From Cryptomeria japonica (taxonomy: Eukaryota > Streptophyta > Pinopsida > Cupressales > Cupressaceae): 64,000 bases of DNA. Positions 1 to 11,108 of this stretch are shown in pieces. The stretch is taken from positions 569,923,152-569,987,151 of the forward strand of contig NC_081410.1 in NCBI RefSeq assembly GCF_030272615.1, in the 5' to 3' direction. The notes beneath the pieces were generated by a model that saw nothing but the letters and a program-made list of their open reading frames with translations, was not told the DNA's origin and did not search any database. The position numbers were made by a program, and so were the translations under genes. The first letter of the stretch is position 1. Every line of letters begins with the position of its first letter.

Positions 1-994
1 CTGACACATCTTCCTTGATAGAAACAAACACAATATCTTCATTTTCTTCATCTTCTGATTCCTCATCTGTGACACCTTCATCAACTGCCACAAAATAGTT
101 TCTACGGTTTCCTCCTTTGAATTTCTTGAACCTTTCCAGTTTGTCCTTGTTGTCACCATTAGGATAGTTTACAGCTATATGTCCTATCTGATTGCAAGAA
201 AAACATTTCAAAGGGAGCTTTCCTCTATATTTGCCAGTTCCTTTAGGAAGTTTCCTAGCAAGAAGAGCTTCAAATGCCATCAGAATCTCCTCATCATCCA
301 TTTCTCTACTTTGTCTTGGTTAACCACTAGTCCTAGCTTATTTTCCTTTTCTGGATGGTACAATAGAAGCTTTAAAAGTTGATTCAATCTTTTGAACACT
401 GCCATCAAAACTGTTTAGCTCATAGGCTGTCAACTTTGCAATGATGGAGTCTATGGATACCTTAGTCTTGTCTATTGATCTCAACTCTTGAATAGCAGCA
501 ACCCTTATTTCATAGACCGATAATAAGGATCTCAGGACTTTGCTCACCACAGTGGAATCTTCTATTTTACCACCTACACTCTTGATATCTCCAACAACAG
601 TTTAGATTCTTATTCCATACTGTTGAATGGTCTCACCTTCAACCATTCACATGTCTTCAAACTTCCCTCTAAGGCTTTCTTCCTTAGCTTGTTTTACATG
701 CTCATCACCACCATAGATATTTTCAAGAGTATCCCATAGCTCTTTGGGATTTACCTTATCTTGGACATCAATAAACTCAATGTCAGATAAACTACTAATT
801 AGGGCTTCCATGACTTGCCCATTCTCCCGCATCTCTCTCTTTTGGTCATCAGTGAGAGTACTGGTAGGAGCAACATAGGCATTCTCAACATAACTCCAGT
901 GTTGAGCACCCATGCTTTTGATGTATATCTTCATTCTGTCTTTCCATATACTAAAATTTTCTCTGTTGAACTTTGGACCTTCCCTCTTCATCAT
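1..994 (-). pseudogene. gag: Copia gag (Copia-L), decayed
   Basis: Gag of a Ty1/copia element, which would form the virus-like particle and bind element RNA. One reading frame covers the whole stretch. It has an N-terminal part of the copia gag (UBN2/DUF4219) type with a FNRENFSIWKDRMKIYI stretch and LWDTLENIYGG, then a zinc knuckle near base 190 and an acidic segment like that before copia protease (VDEGVTDEESEDEENED). The knuckle reads CFSCNQIGHIAVNY, so its last cysteine is a tyrosine. In-frame stops lie near 644, 605, 335 and 320. Protease and downstream domains are outside the window. Identification as copia gag is firm; it cannot give an intact product. Confidence 0.85.
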
Positions 995-1051
995 TAGACT
1001 GGGATCTTTACCTCAAGCGGTTAAGCTTATAACACAGAGGACCTGGAGGAT

Positions 1052-1063
1052 GCTTTGATACCA
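1052..1063 (-). promoter_or_regulatory. Primer binding site of Copia-L (tRNA-Met type)
   Basis: The minus strand reads TGGTATCAAAGC, complementary to the 3' end of initiator tRNA-Met with one change from the common copia site TGGTATCAGAGC. It lies three bases inside the LTR end, which fixes the element's orientation and the LTR boundary. Confidence 0.85.
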
Positions 1064-1066
1064 ATT

Positions 1067-2534
1067 GATAACTCAATGATGAATAGATAGTACCAAACTG
1101 GTATTGAGAGAGGGGGTGAATCAATACAAACTAAAATACAATCATAAACAAGTTTGTGAACAGACACTGTGCTTTGATAGACAAATAGTAACACCGGTCT
1201 TAAACATAATACAACCGGTAAAACCCAAAATAACTGAGGCAAGCATAAACCGGTTGACACTTATCTTCTCACACAATCTAATACTTCATTTCCATTTCAT
1301 CCTAGTGCATGAACATGTAATCTATCATCAAAAACATATATATAAACAGCTAGATCAACATGATTCACCACTTGACAGAAAACAACATATCATCACATGA
1401 AAAGGACATCACATATGACACACATATTTTTCATGTGGAAACCCAATTGGGAAAAACCATGGTGGGGATGAATACCCACAAGATTGTTTTTGAACTCTTT
1501 AGAAGTGTGCTCTATTAGGAGCCTTGTCCAGTTAAAGACTGATACAATAGGTTCTGTTAGGAACCGATCCTATTAGGGATCACCCGGTTAAGGGATGGCT
1601 AGAATACCCGGTTAAGGGTTAAACCCTGTTAAAGGTTACCTTGTTAGAGGATTTCAAGAACTCAATGGTTTTGAGTCACCCTGTTAAAGGATTTACACCA
1701 AGCTGGTTAGAGCTACCCTGTTAAGGGATTTCCTGACTGTTGAAGTGGTTAGAGATCAACAGGTATTACAATGATCTGGTAACAATACTCAATGCCAATG
1801 CAGATCTGCTTTAGCTCCTCTTCACCTTCTGCACTTACACTCTGCAGGTATCACTTCTCTCCTCTGATCTGGCAAGAATTACATATCTCTTCACTTGGGT
1901 ACACACACATAACTTTTGCCAACAACCTCAGAAAGAAACACAACATCAACCTTATAGGAAAATAGATAGGTCGGTAGCATAAACCCTAAACATTAAAGCT
2001 ATTAGGTTAAGGAATTCAAATGGTTCAATCCTGACCATTGAGCAAACTGCATAAATTGCAATAGTCTTGATCCAATCTCAACACATTCTCCATCATTTTT
2101 TTTCCACCGATTTCATGGCAGCTAATAACCCATCATGCATTATCACCGTTTACAGGCTTCGCACATTCCTGAGGTAGATGGGAACAATCTCCTTCATGCC
2201 GAATCCTTCATGCACACAAGGCTGACATGGCAACATGATCTGTTCTTCATTACAAAACTAACTCATCACACAAAGTCACCGATTGAGTCACACATGCTTG
2301 AGGCACTTCAACTAGAAACCCTGAAGTTGAGACTACCAACCAGTAGTCATACAAAGATTCCATGTGTCAGTTCCCATTACCATATGCCGGTATACCTTGA
2401 ACAAACACACTGCTTCACTTTGGCACAAATGTCGGTTCACAGTGTTATACCTATTCTCTCCTCTTCAGTATATTGACATCAATGACAAGATACAATGTCA
2501 TTATGTCCTCATACCAGTTCACATAATGCCAACA
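1067..2534 (-). repeat. 5' LTR of Copia-L (1468 bp)
   Basis: Bounded by TGATAAC (1067) and GCCAACA (2534), so on the element strand it begins TGTTGGC and ends TTATCA. The primer site abuts its inner end. Near its element-strand start it has the TTGTCATTGATGTCAA motif shared by the other copia LTRs here (plus-strand position about 2472-2487). Around 1437-1466 it has the conserved ATGGTTTTTCCC block. Bases 1549-1735 hold about seven degenerate copies of a CCCTGTTAAGGG-like motif. Open frames in it look like chance ORFs. Only one LTR is in the window, so the ends rest on motif evidence rather than a pairwise match. Confidence 0.8.
1549..1735. repeat. Degenerate CCCTGTTAAGGG motif array inside Copia-L LTR
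   Basis: About seven quasi-palindromic units with a CCC-N6-GGG core occur in under 200 bp, for example CCCGGTTAAGGG twice near 1600 and CCCTGTTAAGGG near 1715, with variants CCCTGTTAAAGG and CCTTGTTAGAGG. Spacing is irregular, so this is a clustered motif rather than a strict tandem repeat. Confidence 0.6.
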
Positions 2535-2597
2535 ATCCTTGAGGTGAAAAATTCCCTTCATTACACCAAGGATGTCCCATCTTCATAAAAAAATGAT

Positions 2598-2789
2598 CTA
2601 ATATAGGATAATAGAAAAGGTCACATCTAAGAACTTAGTACCAAATTCAAGATGAAGATCAATTGAACAAATAGTAGGACAAGAGAAACCATCATACACA
2701 TTAACCTTAGCATCAAATATATCATATGTTTCTTGATGCAATTGTTGAATATAAAAATGTTCTTTAGTAATCACATACACCATACACAT
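2598..2789 (-). pseudogene. Gypsy protease C-terminal fragment (Gy0)
   Basis: A 63-codon segment with KVNVYDGFSCPTICSIDLHL followed by FGTKFLDVTFSI. This matches the flap and beta-strand part of gypsy retropepsins, where a VxAFDG motif leads to IGPxTFDVTFQV before the LLGRPW motif. The catalytic D-S/T-G is not visible and the LLGRPW part is missing, probably cut away by the Copia-L insertion at 2535. The assignment rests on this one block and its position downstream of gag. Confidence 0.5.
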
Positions 2790-3104
2790 TCAATCAATTA
2801 GCACCCCTCATGAGATTTTGTCTTTGATCTTTACAATGATATATAATAGGCTATTAGGTGCACAACAATATTCACACTAAGATCAAAAGTAATACATAAG
2901 TCTTTTGGAGGTGTAGATTTGTCAACAAGGTTCACAACACTATTAGATTTTATACCAAGGTCACTAGGAGAAAAAGTAATAGACTCGGACTCAATAACAT
3001 TGATAGAATGAGAAGGCAATGAATTGGTAAAAATTTGGAGGTTTTAATTAGGAAGAGCTACATATTTATTTCATTTGTCATTGACACTAGCTATGGATAT
3101 AGTA

Positions 3105-3955
3105 TTGTTATCAATAACGTATTGGATCTTATTTCTCAATTGGTAACATTTCTTAGTATCATGTTCAAGTTGACAATGATATTGACAAAATTATTTAGGA
3201 TCATGGTAAGCTAGAAATGGTTTATAATTGTCAATTGGTTTGATGGGAGAAAGTTACAACACATTATCATTTATCAACCTAAACATTATACTATGAAAAG
3301 AATCTGAAAAAGGAGTTGATTCTTTTCTAAAGTATTTGGATAAAGGGGTCACACTTGATGTCATGGCTGCCACTTTATTGTTGATGTTGTTATTTATCTT
3401 GATGAAACCTATGTTGGGTTTTAACTTTATAAATTATTGTTGAGCACTCTCATTCTTATCAACTGGAGCCATTGAAGAGGATAATTCAAATTGACTCACT
3501 TGAAGGTGAGAATTATGAAGCACTGCACACAATTATGTAAAACAAGTAAACTCAAAAAATAGAAGCTTATCTCTAATGTCATTTTGTAAATTAGAAATAA
3601 AAATTCTTTGAACATGATGATCAAGCACTGGATAAGCAATTTGTAAATGAAAATATTTATATCTATCATTAAAATCAGTCAATTTTTCTTTAACTCCTTT
3701 CTTACATTGAATCAAATTAATCAAAGTAATCATAGGACCAATGTTATTTTAAAATTGTTGAATGAAATCATTAATAAATTGTTGAAATGAAGTAATATAA
3801 TAGGGAGACAAAGAACAATACCATTGCAAGGATTTATCTATAAAGGTTCTAGTAAATAGTTTAGCCATAAGTCTTTGGTCATGAGCAAAATCACTACACA
3901 AAGTTTGAAATGTATTCATATGAGTCAAGGGTTGTGTTGGCAAGAGAAATTTCAA
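3105..3955 (-). pseudogene. gag: Ty3/gypsy gag fragment (Gy0)
   Basis: Capsid-type gag of a Ty3/gypsy element. The piece at 3955-3749 has the LMAKLFTRTFIDKSLQWYCSL pattern of Retrotrans_gag (PF03732), where an aromatic-rich W-Y segment is followed by a second F-FINDF helix. The piece at 3733-3533 continues it (LTDFNDRYKYFHLQIAYP). Further on, at about 3190-3110, CQYHCQLEHDTKKCYQLRNK resembles the C-x2-H...H-x4-C segment that follows gag in gypsy elements. The three pieces are in the right order but separated by stops and shifts. The upstream start was removed where Copia-A inserted at 3959. Confidence 0.7.
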
Positions 3956-3958
3956 ACA

Positions 3959-5038
3959 TGTTGAGATGTTGTCATTGATGGAAACCCAACTCTAAGATTT
4001 CATCCGGATTGTATGGATTCATCCTACCGGAAGTCTGAAGCCCAATTTTGCTTAAGTCTAGAAAGTAGAATACAATACTTGTCAAAGTGAACAATATGGT
4101 AGCTAGCGGATTATTTTGGTTGAGTATTATGCTTTATAGATTTTGGGGAAAGTTTTTAGATATTTAATATGTATTATTCCATTAGTGTGGCCTCCGGTGA
4201 TAAGTTTTGTGCAAGTCGTGAGATTCAACTATCATGTTTTTGACAACAATGCATATCAGTTGTAATGTGTGATAATTCATTTTGCGGATCGATTTTGGTG
4301 ATTGATTATGTGTTCAAGGTTGATCAGTTGTTGTGTGGGAAGGGTGTGGACATTTTGTTTTGGTCTGCATATGCATTGAAGATGGAATTGAGCCAACTTG
4401 TGCACATTTCATATTTTGTGTTGTGTTCTTGAAGCTGACATGGTGCTGATTTAAATTAGTGATGTAGATATATGATAGGTTTATACGATCATTTTGGAGA
4501 TTGATGGATGTGTGTGAAGTGTGTATGAGAAATTTTGTGTAGATTCTCAAGCAAATGATGAAGATCAAAGCTTTGGTATAATACAAATTATCAGAATAGA
4601 GAAGAGTTGTAGAGCAGTGTAAAAATATATGTTTTGTACTTAACTGGAACTATGCTGGGGAATTTGTTGATGCTATTTCATAGCTCAAAGTACATTGTAA
4701 TCTGTTATAAACATTTTTTAAGGTAGTGAGCCTTCCGAGGTTGTAGCCCTTATTTGTAAATTGAGCAGTGAGCTCTAGGTAGTGTGGTTGAATGCATGTA
4801 CATTCCCCTTATGTAATATTTTTATACTTTTAGCAAAGTATATTAATATTGTGGCTTTCAATCCCACCATGGTTTTTCCCTTAATTGGGTTTCCATGTAA
4901 AAATCTTGGTTTTATGGTGTTGTTGATCTTTGCTTTGTGTTTATGCACTTTACTTCTTTTCATATGCATTAAGTGGTTTAAAAATCAGAAATTGCAGAAC
5001 ACTGATTCACGCCCTCTCAATGTTCATTGATTCCAACA
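3959..5038 (+). repeat. 5' LTR of Copia-A (1080 bp)
   Basis: Starts TGTTGAGATG and ends TTCCAACA, directly before the primer site. It has TTGTCATTGATGG near its start, the CCACCATGGTTTTTCCC block near 4864, and a TGATTCACGCCCTCTCA stretch near 5003 that precedes the end in several copia LTRs here. The partner LTR is not in the window. Confidence 0.82.
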
Positions 5039-5040
5039 AT

Positions 5041-5053
5041 TGGTATTAGAGCC
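5041..5053 (+). promoter_or_regulatory. Primer binding site of Copia-A (tRNA-Met type)
   Basis: TGGTATTAGAGCC lies two bases inside the LTR end. It differs from the usual TGGTATCAGAGCC by one C-to-T change. Confidence 0.88.
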
Positions 5054-5112
5054 TAGTTCCTCAAAAGAAGCCTAACAAATTGAGGTTGATCTCAGAAAGT
5101 GAAGCTATTGTT

Positions 5113-5987
5113 ATGAAATTGATAGAGGAGATTGAAGAAAGGAAGAAAAAAGAAGAAAATCTTGCTTAGTCCCTGAAAAACAAATCTAAAGAATGTTGCA
5201 GACTTGAAGATGAAATTGGACAGTTGAAGAATGATCTACAAGATACTAGAGAACATGAGGAAGATCTTGGTAAGAAGGTTCTACTTCTCAAATTTGATCT
5301 TGATGCTGCAAATGAATATAAGGAGAAGTTTCAAATTACTTCAGCAAGACTGGATGAAATGCTTGCAAGTTAGAAGATTACAAATGACACACAAGGTCTT
5401 GGTTTTGAGAAAGGTGAAAGCCACAAATCAGCTCAACAAAAGAACATTTCAAGGCCTCTGGTAAGGCAACATAATGCTCACAATTCAATGCTAACTACTT
5501 TGTTTGCAATAAATTTGGTCATATGGCTAGTCAATGCAAAAATAAGATGATCAATAATAGTCCATCTTTTACCAATCAATGTTTCAAGTGCAATAAATTT
5601 GGTCATAAGTCAAATGTATGCAGAACTATGATGAATAACTTTCAGAACAAGAGAAATGTCAGATGTTATGCATGTGGAATGTTTGGACATGTTTCTAGCC
5701 AATGCAAAATGAGAAGAAATCATATGAAATTTAGACCTATGTAAGGAAACATTGTTTGCTATGCATGCAATTAATATGGTCACATTGCTAAGTATTGTAA
5801 AAGTAGAAACATGAATAGGAGACGTCTGAAAGATATGAACAAGAATGTGAAGCCAAATGAGAAGGGTAAAGAAAAAGTTGAAGAGATCAGAGATTAGATG
5901 AAGAAGACATGGGTTAAGAAGACTAATTCAAAAACAAGAAGTGGGTCTGCAACTGATTCTAGTGCTGGAACTACATCTAGTAACTAA
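5113..5987 (+). pseudogene. gag: Copia-A ORF1: coiled-coil plus four zinc knuckles, no capsid domain
   Basis: Gag-like RNA-binding ORF. From the ATG at 5113 it reads directly into a Lys/Glu-rich coiled coil (about 85 codons). A frameshift near 5485 leads to four CCHC knuckles: a VCNKFGHMASQC type at ~5500, CFKCNKFGHKSNVC at ~5580, CYACGMFGHVSSQC at ~5668 and CYACN-YGHIAKYC at ~5758. A basic tail ends at TAA 5985-5987. In-frame stops at about 5167 (TAG), 5371 (TAG), 5742 (TAA), 5772 (TAA) and 5894 (TAG) all fit lost Gln codons. The UBN2-type capsid part expected of copia gag is absent: the coil starts some 60 bases after the primer site. Copia-D has the same layout. Confidence 0.75.
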
Positions 5988-6419
5988 ACCTAGGCAATTG
6001 GCCTTGGGGGAGTAACAATGTAAATCTTTTAAACCCTCTATTTAAGATGTGTTCCTTTTTCAAGTAGGTTGCAGAAGTACATGTGATGGTTCTGATGAAT
6101 CTCTAAAATATTTGAGCTGATTTGAAGATCCAAAGAAGAATTTCTATCTATTAGAGAATATCCAGAAGAGTTAGGGAAAAGAACATTTATTATAGTGGAA
6201 AGTTAGTTTTGCAAAAAATAAAACGTAACTTTTTCACTTCATTTCTCAATTTGTGAATTGAAGAGAAGAATTTTAGAGAGTCTTGCAAAGAAGGTGATCA
6301 AGCAAAACCTAGTGCTATCGATTTCTAAAGAGATTTAGCGAGTAAGCCTAATCCAACATCAAAGGTATTTATCAGTAAAAAACTCTTTTTCAGTTGAAAA
6401 TTAGAATTTAAATCAGAAA
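5988..6419 (+). other. Spacer between ORF1 and ORF2 of Copia-A
   Basis: Non-coding stretch of about 430 bases. A CCTTGGGGGAGTAAC purine-rich patch at 6003-6018 resembles a polypurine tract but is not followed by an LTR start. From about 6180 to 6419 it is AT-rich and reads like a 5' leader before the ORF2 ATG. No splice or promoter element can be assigned with confidence. Confidence 0.5.
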
Positions 6420-8555
6420 ATGGCTGCATCTGGTAGTGCAACCCCTCTGGTTGTCAATATCACTGAGTGTGCTCATCCCAACTTCAAAGATTGCCCATTC
6501 ATTTCGCTGGAGGATGATCTAAAGAGTTTTTTTTCATTTTTACTCCATAGAGTGTTACACAATGAAGAAATAAGGATCTACACTCATTGCTCAATTGAAG
6601 AACTGGGAAGCTCCCAAATGCTGAATCTTTACAATAACTGGTTATCTGATCAAATCTCCATGTTGAAACCTAAATTCAAGGATCTTGAAAGCGAGGGTTT
6701 TTCTCAATTTGTGAAATTATCAATGGCACATGAGAAACAATGGATCTGAAACATCCTAAGCCATGTTCATGATGAATTCATATGGTTGAAAAAGGCATAT
6801 GAGATCACTAAGGGTGTGATTTAGGCTGTCATAGGTTTACGTGCATCTGGTGAGCTATCATCTCTAAAAATTGCTAGGAATGACCTTGTAAGAGATGCAA
6901 GTGAGTCAAAATTTGATAGGAGAGCGATGACTATTGATGACATCTTGGAGGATGACATTTGGTTTTCTTCTATGGTGAAATGTTATAAAATTTACTATTC
7001 CAGTAGAATCAACTCTATCTTCGGTACTGCTATTTATGCTGCATATGAGATGCTGAGAAAAGACAAAAGGTATGATCTGTGTGAATTGTTCTAGAGTAAG
7101 CTCATTAAGAAATTGAAGAAGATCAAAGAAAACAAGAAGAATTCCTTCAAGTATGGGTCCCTACACTTATGCATTTTCTTTTATTTCAAGAATGAGATTC
7201 CAGGAGTTGGTTCGATACAATGGGCATTTGATAGGCCAATTGGAGTACAGATCTACGAATATCTTTATAGCTCAGGTGATTCCAAAGCCTGTAATATAAA
7301 CCCATGGGGCTATTTCTATAATTTTTAGAAGGAGGTGCATAATAGAGAAATAATTCCTAAAGCTATTATTGAGAAATATGCAAACACAATCTATTTCATG
7401 GTTGACATTGACCAATGTTTAATGGAAGTAGTAGAACCACAAACTTCATGGATTCTATCGATGGTTTATGAGGCTGATGGGAAGGTTTTGGAAACATATG
7501 CTCAATGTTTGCTAAGTCAATCAGTGGATTGTAGTGAAGAAAGGTTCGGAACCTATAAGGATAAGAGCCTTGCATTACATTAGTAGTTTAAGAGACTGAT
7601 CATTCAGAAGAAGGTCTGGAAAGAAGTTGAAGCTCTCACTAAGGGAATGGGGATATCAAAAGAGGTTATTCAGAGATCTAGAGAGAATAAAATTACCTCT
7701 CAAGGCCAATCAATAAGAGTTAAGAAGGAACCAGCACCAGTCCCTAAGCCTAAAGCCAAAACCAGAAGTATTAATTTCATTTCTCAACCTCCCAAGCCTG
7801 AATCATCAGCTAAGCCATCCAATTATGTGAAGAAGAAATCAGTCCAATTTGTAGTTGTTGGTGATGGAGAGACTGAATCGGATGAGGCAGTAAGAGAATT
7901 AAAGGCAAAAGCTTCTAAGGCCAGCATGGTCTCTAAGGAGAAACCATCCGACAAAATAAGGCCTAGAAAAAAGCTCAAATTTGAGCTCGATCAGGCATTG
8001 AAGTTAGGAAAACTACAAGGTAATTACACTATTGTGCCTCCTATTACATTAGAGTAGACTGTTAATTTAGTTGTACACGATGGAAATTTGAAAGCACTGT
8101 CTGAATGGTATGGAAATTTTGATGAAAATGGGAAGAGATCATTAGAAGAAGTTGTAGCTTAATATATGAATGTATACAATAAAGCCTTGACAGAGTTATC
8201 ATCTGTAATTCTAAAGAGTTTGTATGCAACTTTGGATGCTAGAAGACATATAACAAATAAAGAAGATGAAAGACTAAAGGAGTGTGTGTTAGTTAATTTG
8301 TTCCAAAATTTCTAAAGAAAAGATAAGCAGTATACTCAAGCCAGCAAAGAATAAATTTAGAAGCAAGCATAGAATTAATAAGATCGTGTTTGGGAAAGTT
8401 GATGAGGTAGTAAAGGAAATTGAGACAATTTTGAAGAAAATTTTGATAGAAAATCAATATGAAGTGAATACAGAAAAGGCACAAGATAACTCCAATCTGG
8501 AAGTGCAAGCACAAGATGATACTTCTATTCTGAAAGTACAAGATGTGGAGTCAAT
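6420..8555 (+). pseudogene. Copia-A ORF2: ~710-codon ORF of unknown function
   Basis: I do not recognise this protein. From ATG 6420 one frame is kept to about 8310 with in-frame stops only: TGA 6747, TAG 6822, 7092, 7326, 7581, 7584 and 8055, TAA 8160. A frameshift near 8310 then continues to the Copia-B junction. Residues 1 to about 400 look like a folded, aromatic-rich domain (FFYFKNEIPGVGSIQWAFDR near 7175). Residues 430-540 are Lys/Pro/Ser-rich with a basic NLS-like RPRKKLKFE near 7963. The rest is acidic and helical. The codon pattern stays protein-like across the stops, so this was a real gene recently. No RT, integrase, protease or transposase motif is visible. It could be a captured host gene or a lineage-specific TE protein. 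Confidence 0.65.
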
Positions 8556-11052
8556 TTTTTGCATTGTGTTGTCATTGATGTCAATCGATATAGGATGGCT
8601 ACTAGTATAAGAGATGTATGTACAACAATGTCATTGATGCATACCGGATGTGATGTCTTTGATGTCACCTATCTTAGTAGGTCACCGGTAAGGGAGAGAA
8701 TATTATTCAGCACGATGCCCATTGGAGTCATCGGTACACAAGTTAGTGTTTGACTTGTGTTGAAGATATGGATAGGAGCCTGATATGATATAACAACCAA
8801 TAAATGATAACATATGTAAGAGAGAAAGATGTTGGTCGATTGATTGTGATGAAGAGGGGGAATGTTATCTAAATCACATCAACACCAAAGGTAAAGTATG
8901 TGTAGGCCACTGGTATGCTGTGTAGATGTCAAACAACATGACTCCCACCGGATAAAGATGCAGTCACCATTTGAAGAGATGAATGACAGTGAATGTGCCC
9001 CAACCGGATCACATGTGCCTATTTGAAGATATGTTTCTGAACCAGGGAAGCCACATTGGTGCATTACAGAATGTAGATGACAAGGATCCACTCCCACTAG
9101 TAAGTGGAGCTTATCTCCTATTATGCATGAAATTTATCATAGTCCATTGCAATAAGAGAGAAGAGTAGAAGGCAAATTATTGAAGGCTCACACCAGATGA
9201 ACAGGTGAAACACTAAGTTGCCTTAGGTGCATGAGATTAGGGATGTGCACCGGTTCAACATGTGATGACATGATGTGCTATCAAGACAGAGAAGGAATAG
9301 TAAAGAAGTGATGGGTTTGTCACTTTGACAAACCGGTTGAGATATGGTTCGAGCTGATGATGAAGAAGGAAAGGTTGAGCAATTGCAGATAGAGAGTGCA
9401 ACTGGTATGCAGATGCCCCAGATGGAGTCGGTTGAAGGTTGATGAAATGGTGTCATCAAGGGTTCCTACCGGTAAGTATGAGAACCGGTAAAAGAGAAAA
9501 GAGGCTAAGTGATGTGCTCCTTCCTGATGAAGATGAGCATATGGTGGATTGATATGTTTGGTAACTGGCAAAGGTGCCCCACCAGAAGAGATGCCAAGTG
9601 CAAGGTGATGGCAGAACAATTAGAGTATAACCGATAGGGTTAGTAAGTTAGTAGATGAATTCGATAATGGTTTTGGTTGGTGATCCTACCCAAACCGAAA
9701 TAAATGACCTAGCAAAGATGGATGCTGATAAAGTTGTCACGTAGAGTTGATGTGGCAAGCATGCATGTACAAGTCAACATGTTGAGTTGGTAAAGTATTA
9801 GGCGGCGAAGTAGATGGTGATAGGTCAACATTTATGTCAACTACATGATTCATGTGATGTGTACTAGAGGTTTGCGTCTCAAGGTCAAATGGACAATAGA
9901 TATCCAAGATAACCTATTTGACCAGATCAAAGTAAGTGAAGGATAATACAAAACCATTCTTGGTGACTGACCAAGACATCAGCCAACAGGTTAAAAGAAG
10001 GTTGCTAAATGAGGAAGGCATGTTTTGGAGGGCACGACAATGGCGGGATTGATTGATGTGTTGCAGTTCATCAATCAAGGATATCAGATCTGATGAGATC
10101 TGATTGGATTTGGTTTACCTCGAGGTCAATGAAGAAATCCTAACCATTCGAAGTTTGAATTGGCTTTTGGAGGGAAAATTAGTTTATAAATATGCAAGCC
10201 AAAATTGATGTAGGATGTCATTGAATGAGAAGGTGTTGCTATTGAAGAAGTGAATTCAGTCAAGTGTTCAAGAAGAAGAAGAAGAAGAGATTGAGTGTGA
10301 GAAATAATAGGGTTGAAGAGTTCAACTGGCAACAGTGAGGCAACCAACAGTTAACCATTGAGTCTGACAGGGAAGTAAACCAGTAGTGACCAAACCAATA
10401 GAGAAGGCAAGCTGAGAACTGACAAGGATCATATGATAGACATCTAACTAAGTTATCAAGACTAATAGTGAACAACAGTAGTGTGACAGAGAGAAGACAA
10501 AACTAGCAGAGAGATGAACTGACAAAGAAGAAGAAGAGATTGAACTGGTGAAGGTGCAAAAGAGATTAAGTTGCACCAGGAGATAGGGTTGTAGCTGAAA
10601 GGTAAGCAGAGAACCAACAAAGGATTGGGGAGAGTAGAGCTAGTAGAAATATTTGCAGAAGAGTTACAAAATTTATTTGTAACAAGACTATTACTTTTGT
10701 AATTGATTATGTTCGTTAAAGATCACTGAGTTGGAGTTCGATGCAGGGGTTGGTGCTCCTTGGGTCGGTGCCCTAAACATTGTAATCAAATTTCCATTGT
10801 GAGGATAGATTGGAGCAGTAGACTTTGGTAACTTTTCTCATCAAGGGTTTTCCCATCTTGGGATTTCCTCGTACATCTAGTGTTATGTGATGTCCCTTTT
10901 ATGTGTGATTGAATTTGTGTTAATCTCCTATATAATTGGTAAGTCTATTTTCTGTTAGATTTGTTAACTAGTATACACACATAGGATAGAAAAGGGAAAA
11001 GTTTGTAAGTCACTAATTCACCCCCACTCTTAGTGGCTCATTGTGTCTAACA
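8556..11052 (+). repeat. 5' LTR of Copia-B (about 2497 bp)
   Basis: The right end is firm: ...GTCTAACA at 11052 followed by ATTGGTATCAGAGC. The left end is set by alignment with the 3' LTR start at 21168 (TGTTGGCATTGTG). Here the first five bases read TTTTT instead of TGTTG, so the terminus is damaged. TTGTCATTGATGTCAA is at 8569-8584. A GGGTTTTCCCATCTTGGG block is near 10846. A short GAA run is at about 10268-10290. Scattered small ORFs have no recognisable content. Confidence 0.8.
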
Positions 11053-11054
11053 AT

Positions 11055-11066
11055 TGGTATCAGAGC
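11055..11066 (+). promoter_or_regulatory. Primer binding site of Copia-B (tRNA-Met type)
   Basis: TGGTATCAGAGC, an exact match to the common plant copia primer site, three bases inside the LTR end. Confidence 0.9.
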
Positions 11067-11108
11067 ATAGGTTCTCGGTTGATAATCTTTCTCTAGCTTA
11101 AGGACACA

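Larger units (their letters stand above)
1..2534 (-). mobile_element. Copia-L: 5' portion of a Ty1/copia retrotransposon, truncated by window edge
   Basis: Minus-strand copia element. Read on the minus strand it shows a 5' LTR (2534 to 1067), a tRNA-Met-type primer binding site, and a gag frame that runs off the window at base 1. Pol and the 3' LTR must lie to the left. The five bases after the outer LTR end (ATCCT, 2535-2539) are the candidate target-site duplication, but the partner copy is out of view. The element interrupts the 3' part of an older gypsy remnant to its right. Confidence 0.88.
2535..3958 (-). mobile_element. Gy0: remnant of an old Ty3/gypsy gag-protease region
   Basis: A minus-strand gypsy fragment trapped between Copia-L on the left and the Copia-A LTR on the right. 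In minus-strand order it shows retrotransposon gag (3955 to 3533), a zinc-knuckle-like segment (about 3190 to 3110) and a protease C-terminal segment (2789 to 2598). No LTR, RT or integrase is visible. It is heavily frameshifted and AT-rich, which makes it probably the oldest layer. Bases 3191-3530 contain no domain I can name. Confidence 0.7.
3959..8555 (+). mobile_element. Copia-A: 5' portion of a non-autonomous copia element with an extra ORF
   Basis: Plus-strand element with a 5' LTR (3959-5038), tRNA-Met-type primer site (5041-5053), a short gag-like ORF1 with coiled coil and four zinc knuckles (5113-5987), a 430-base spacer, and a ~710-codon ORF2 of unknown kind (6420 on). No protease, integrase, RT or RNase H is seen. 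Its 3' end was separated by insertion of Copia-B at about 8556, so a pol further right cannot be strictly excluded. The candidate left target duplication is AAACA (3954-3958). It sits in the gypsy remnant Gy0. Confidence 0.8.

Noticed and set aside
2135-2476. 113-codon plus-strand ORF.
   Set aside because: Lies within the Copia-L LTR on the strand opposite to the element, no motif, composition of LTR sequence.
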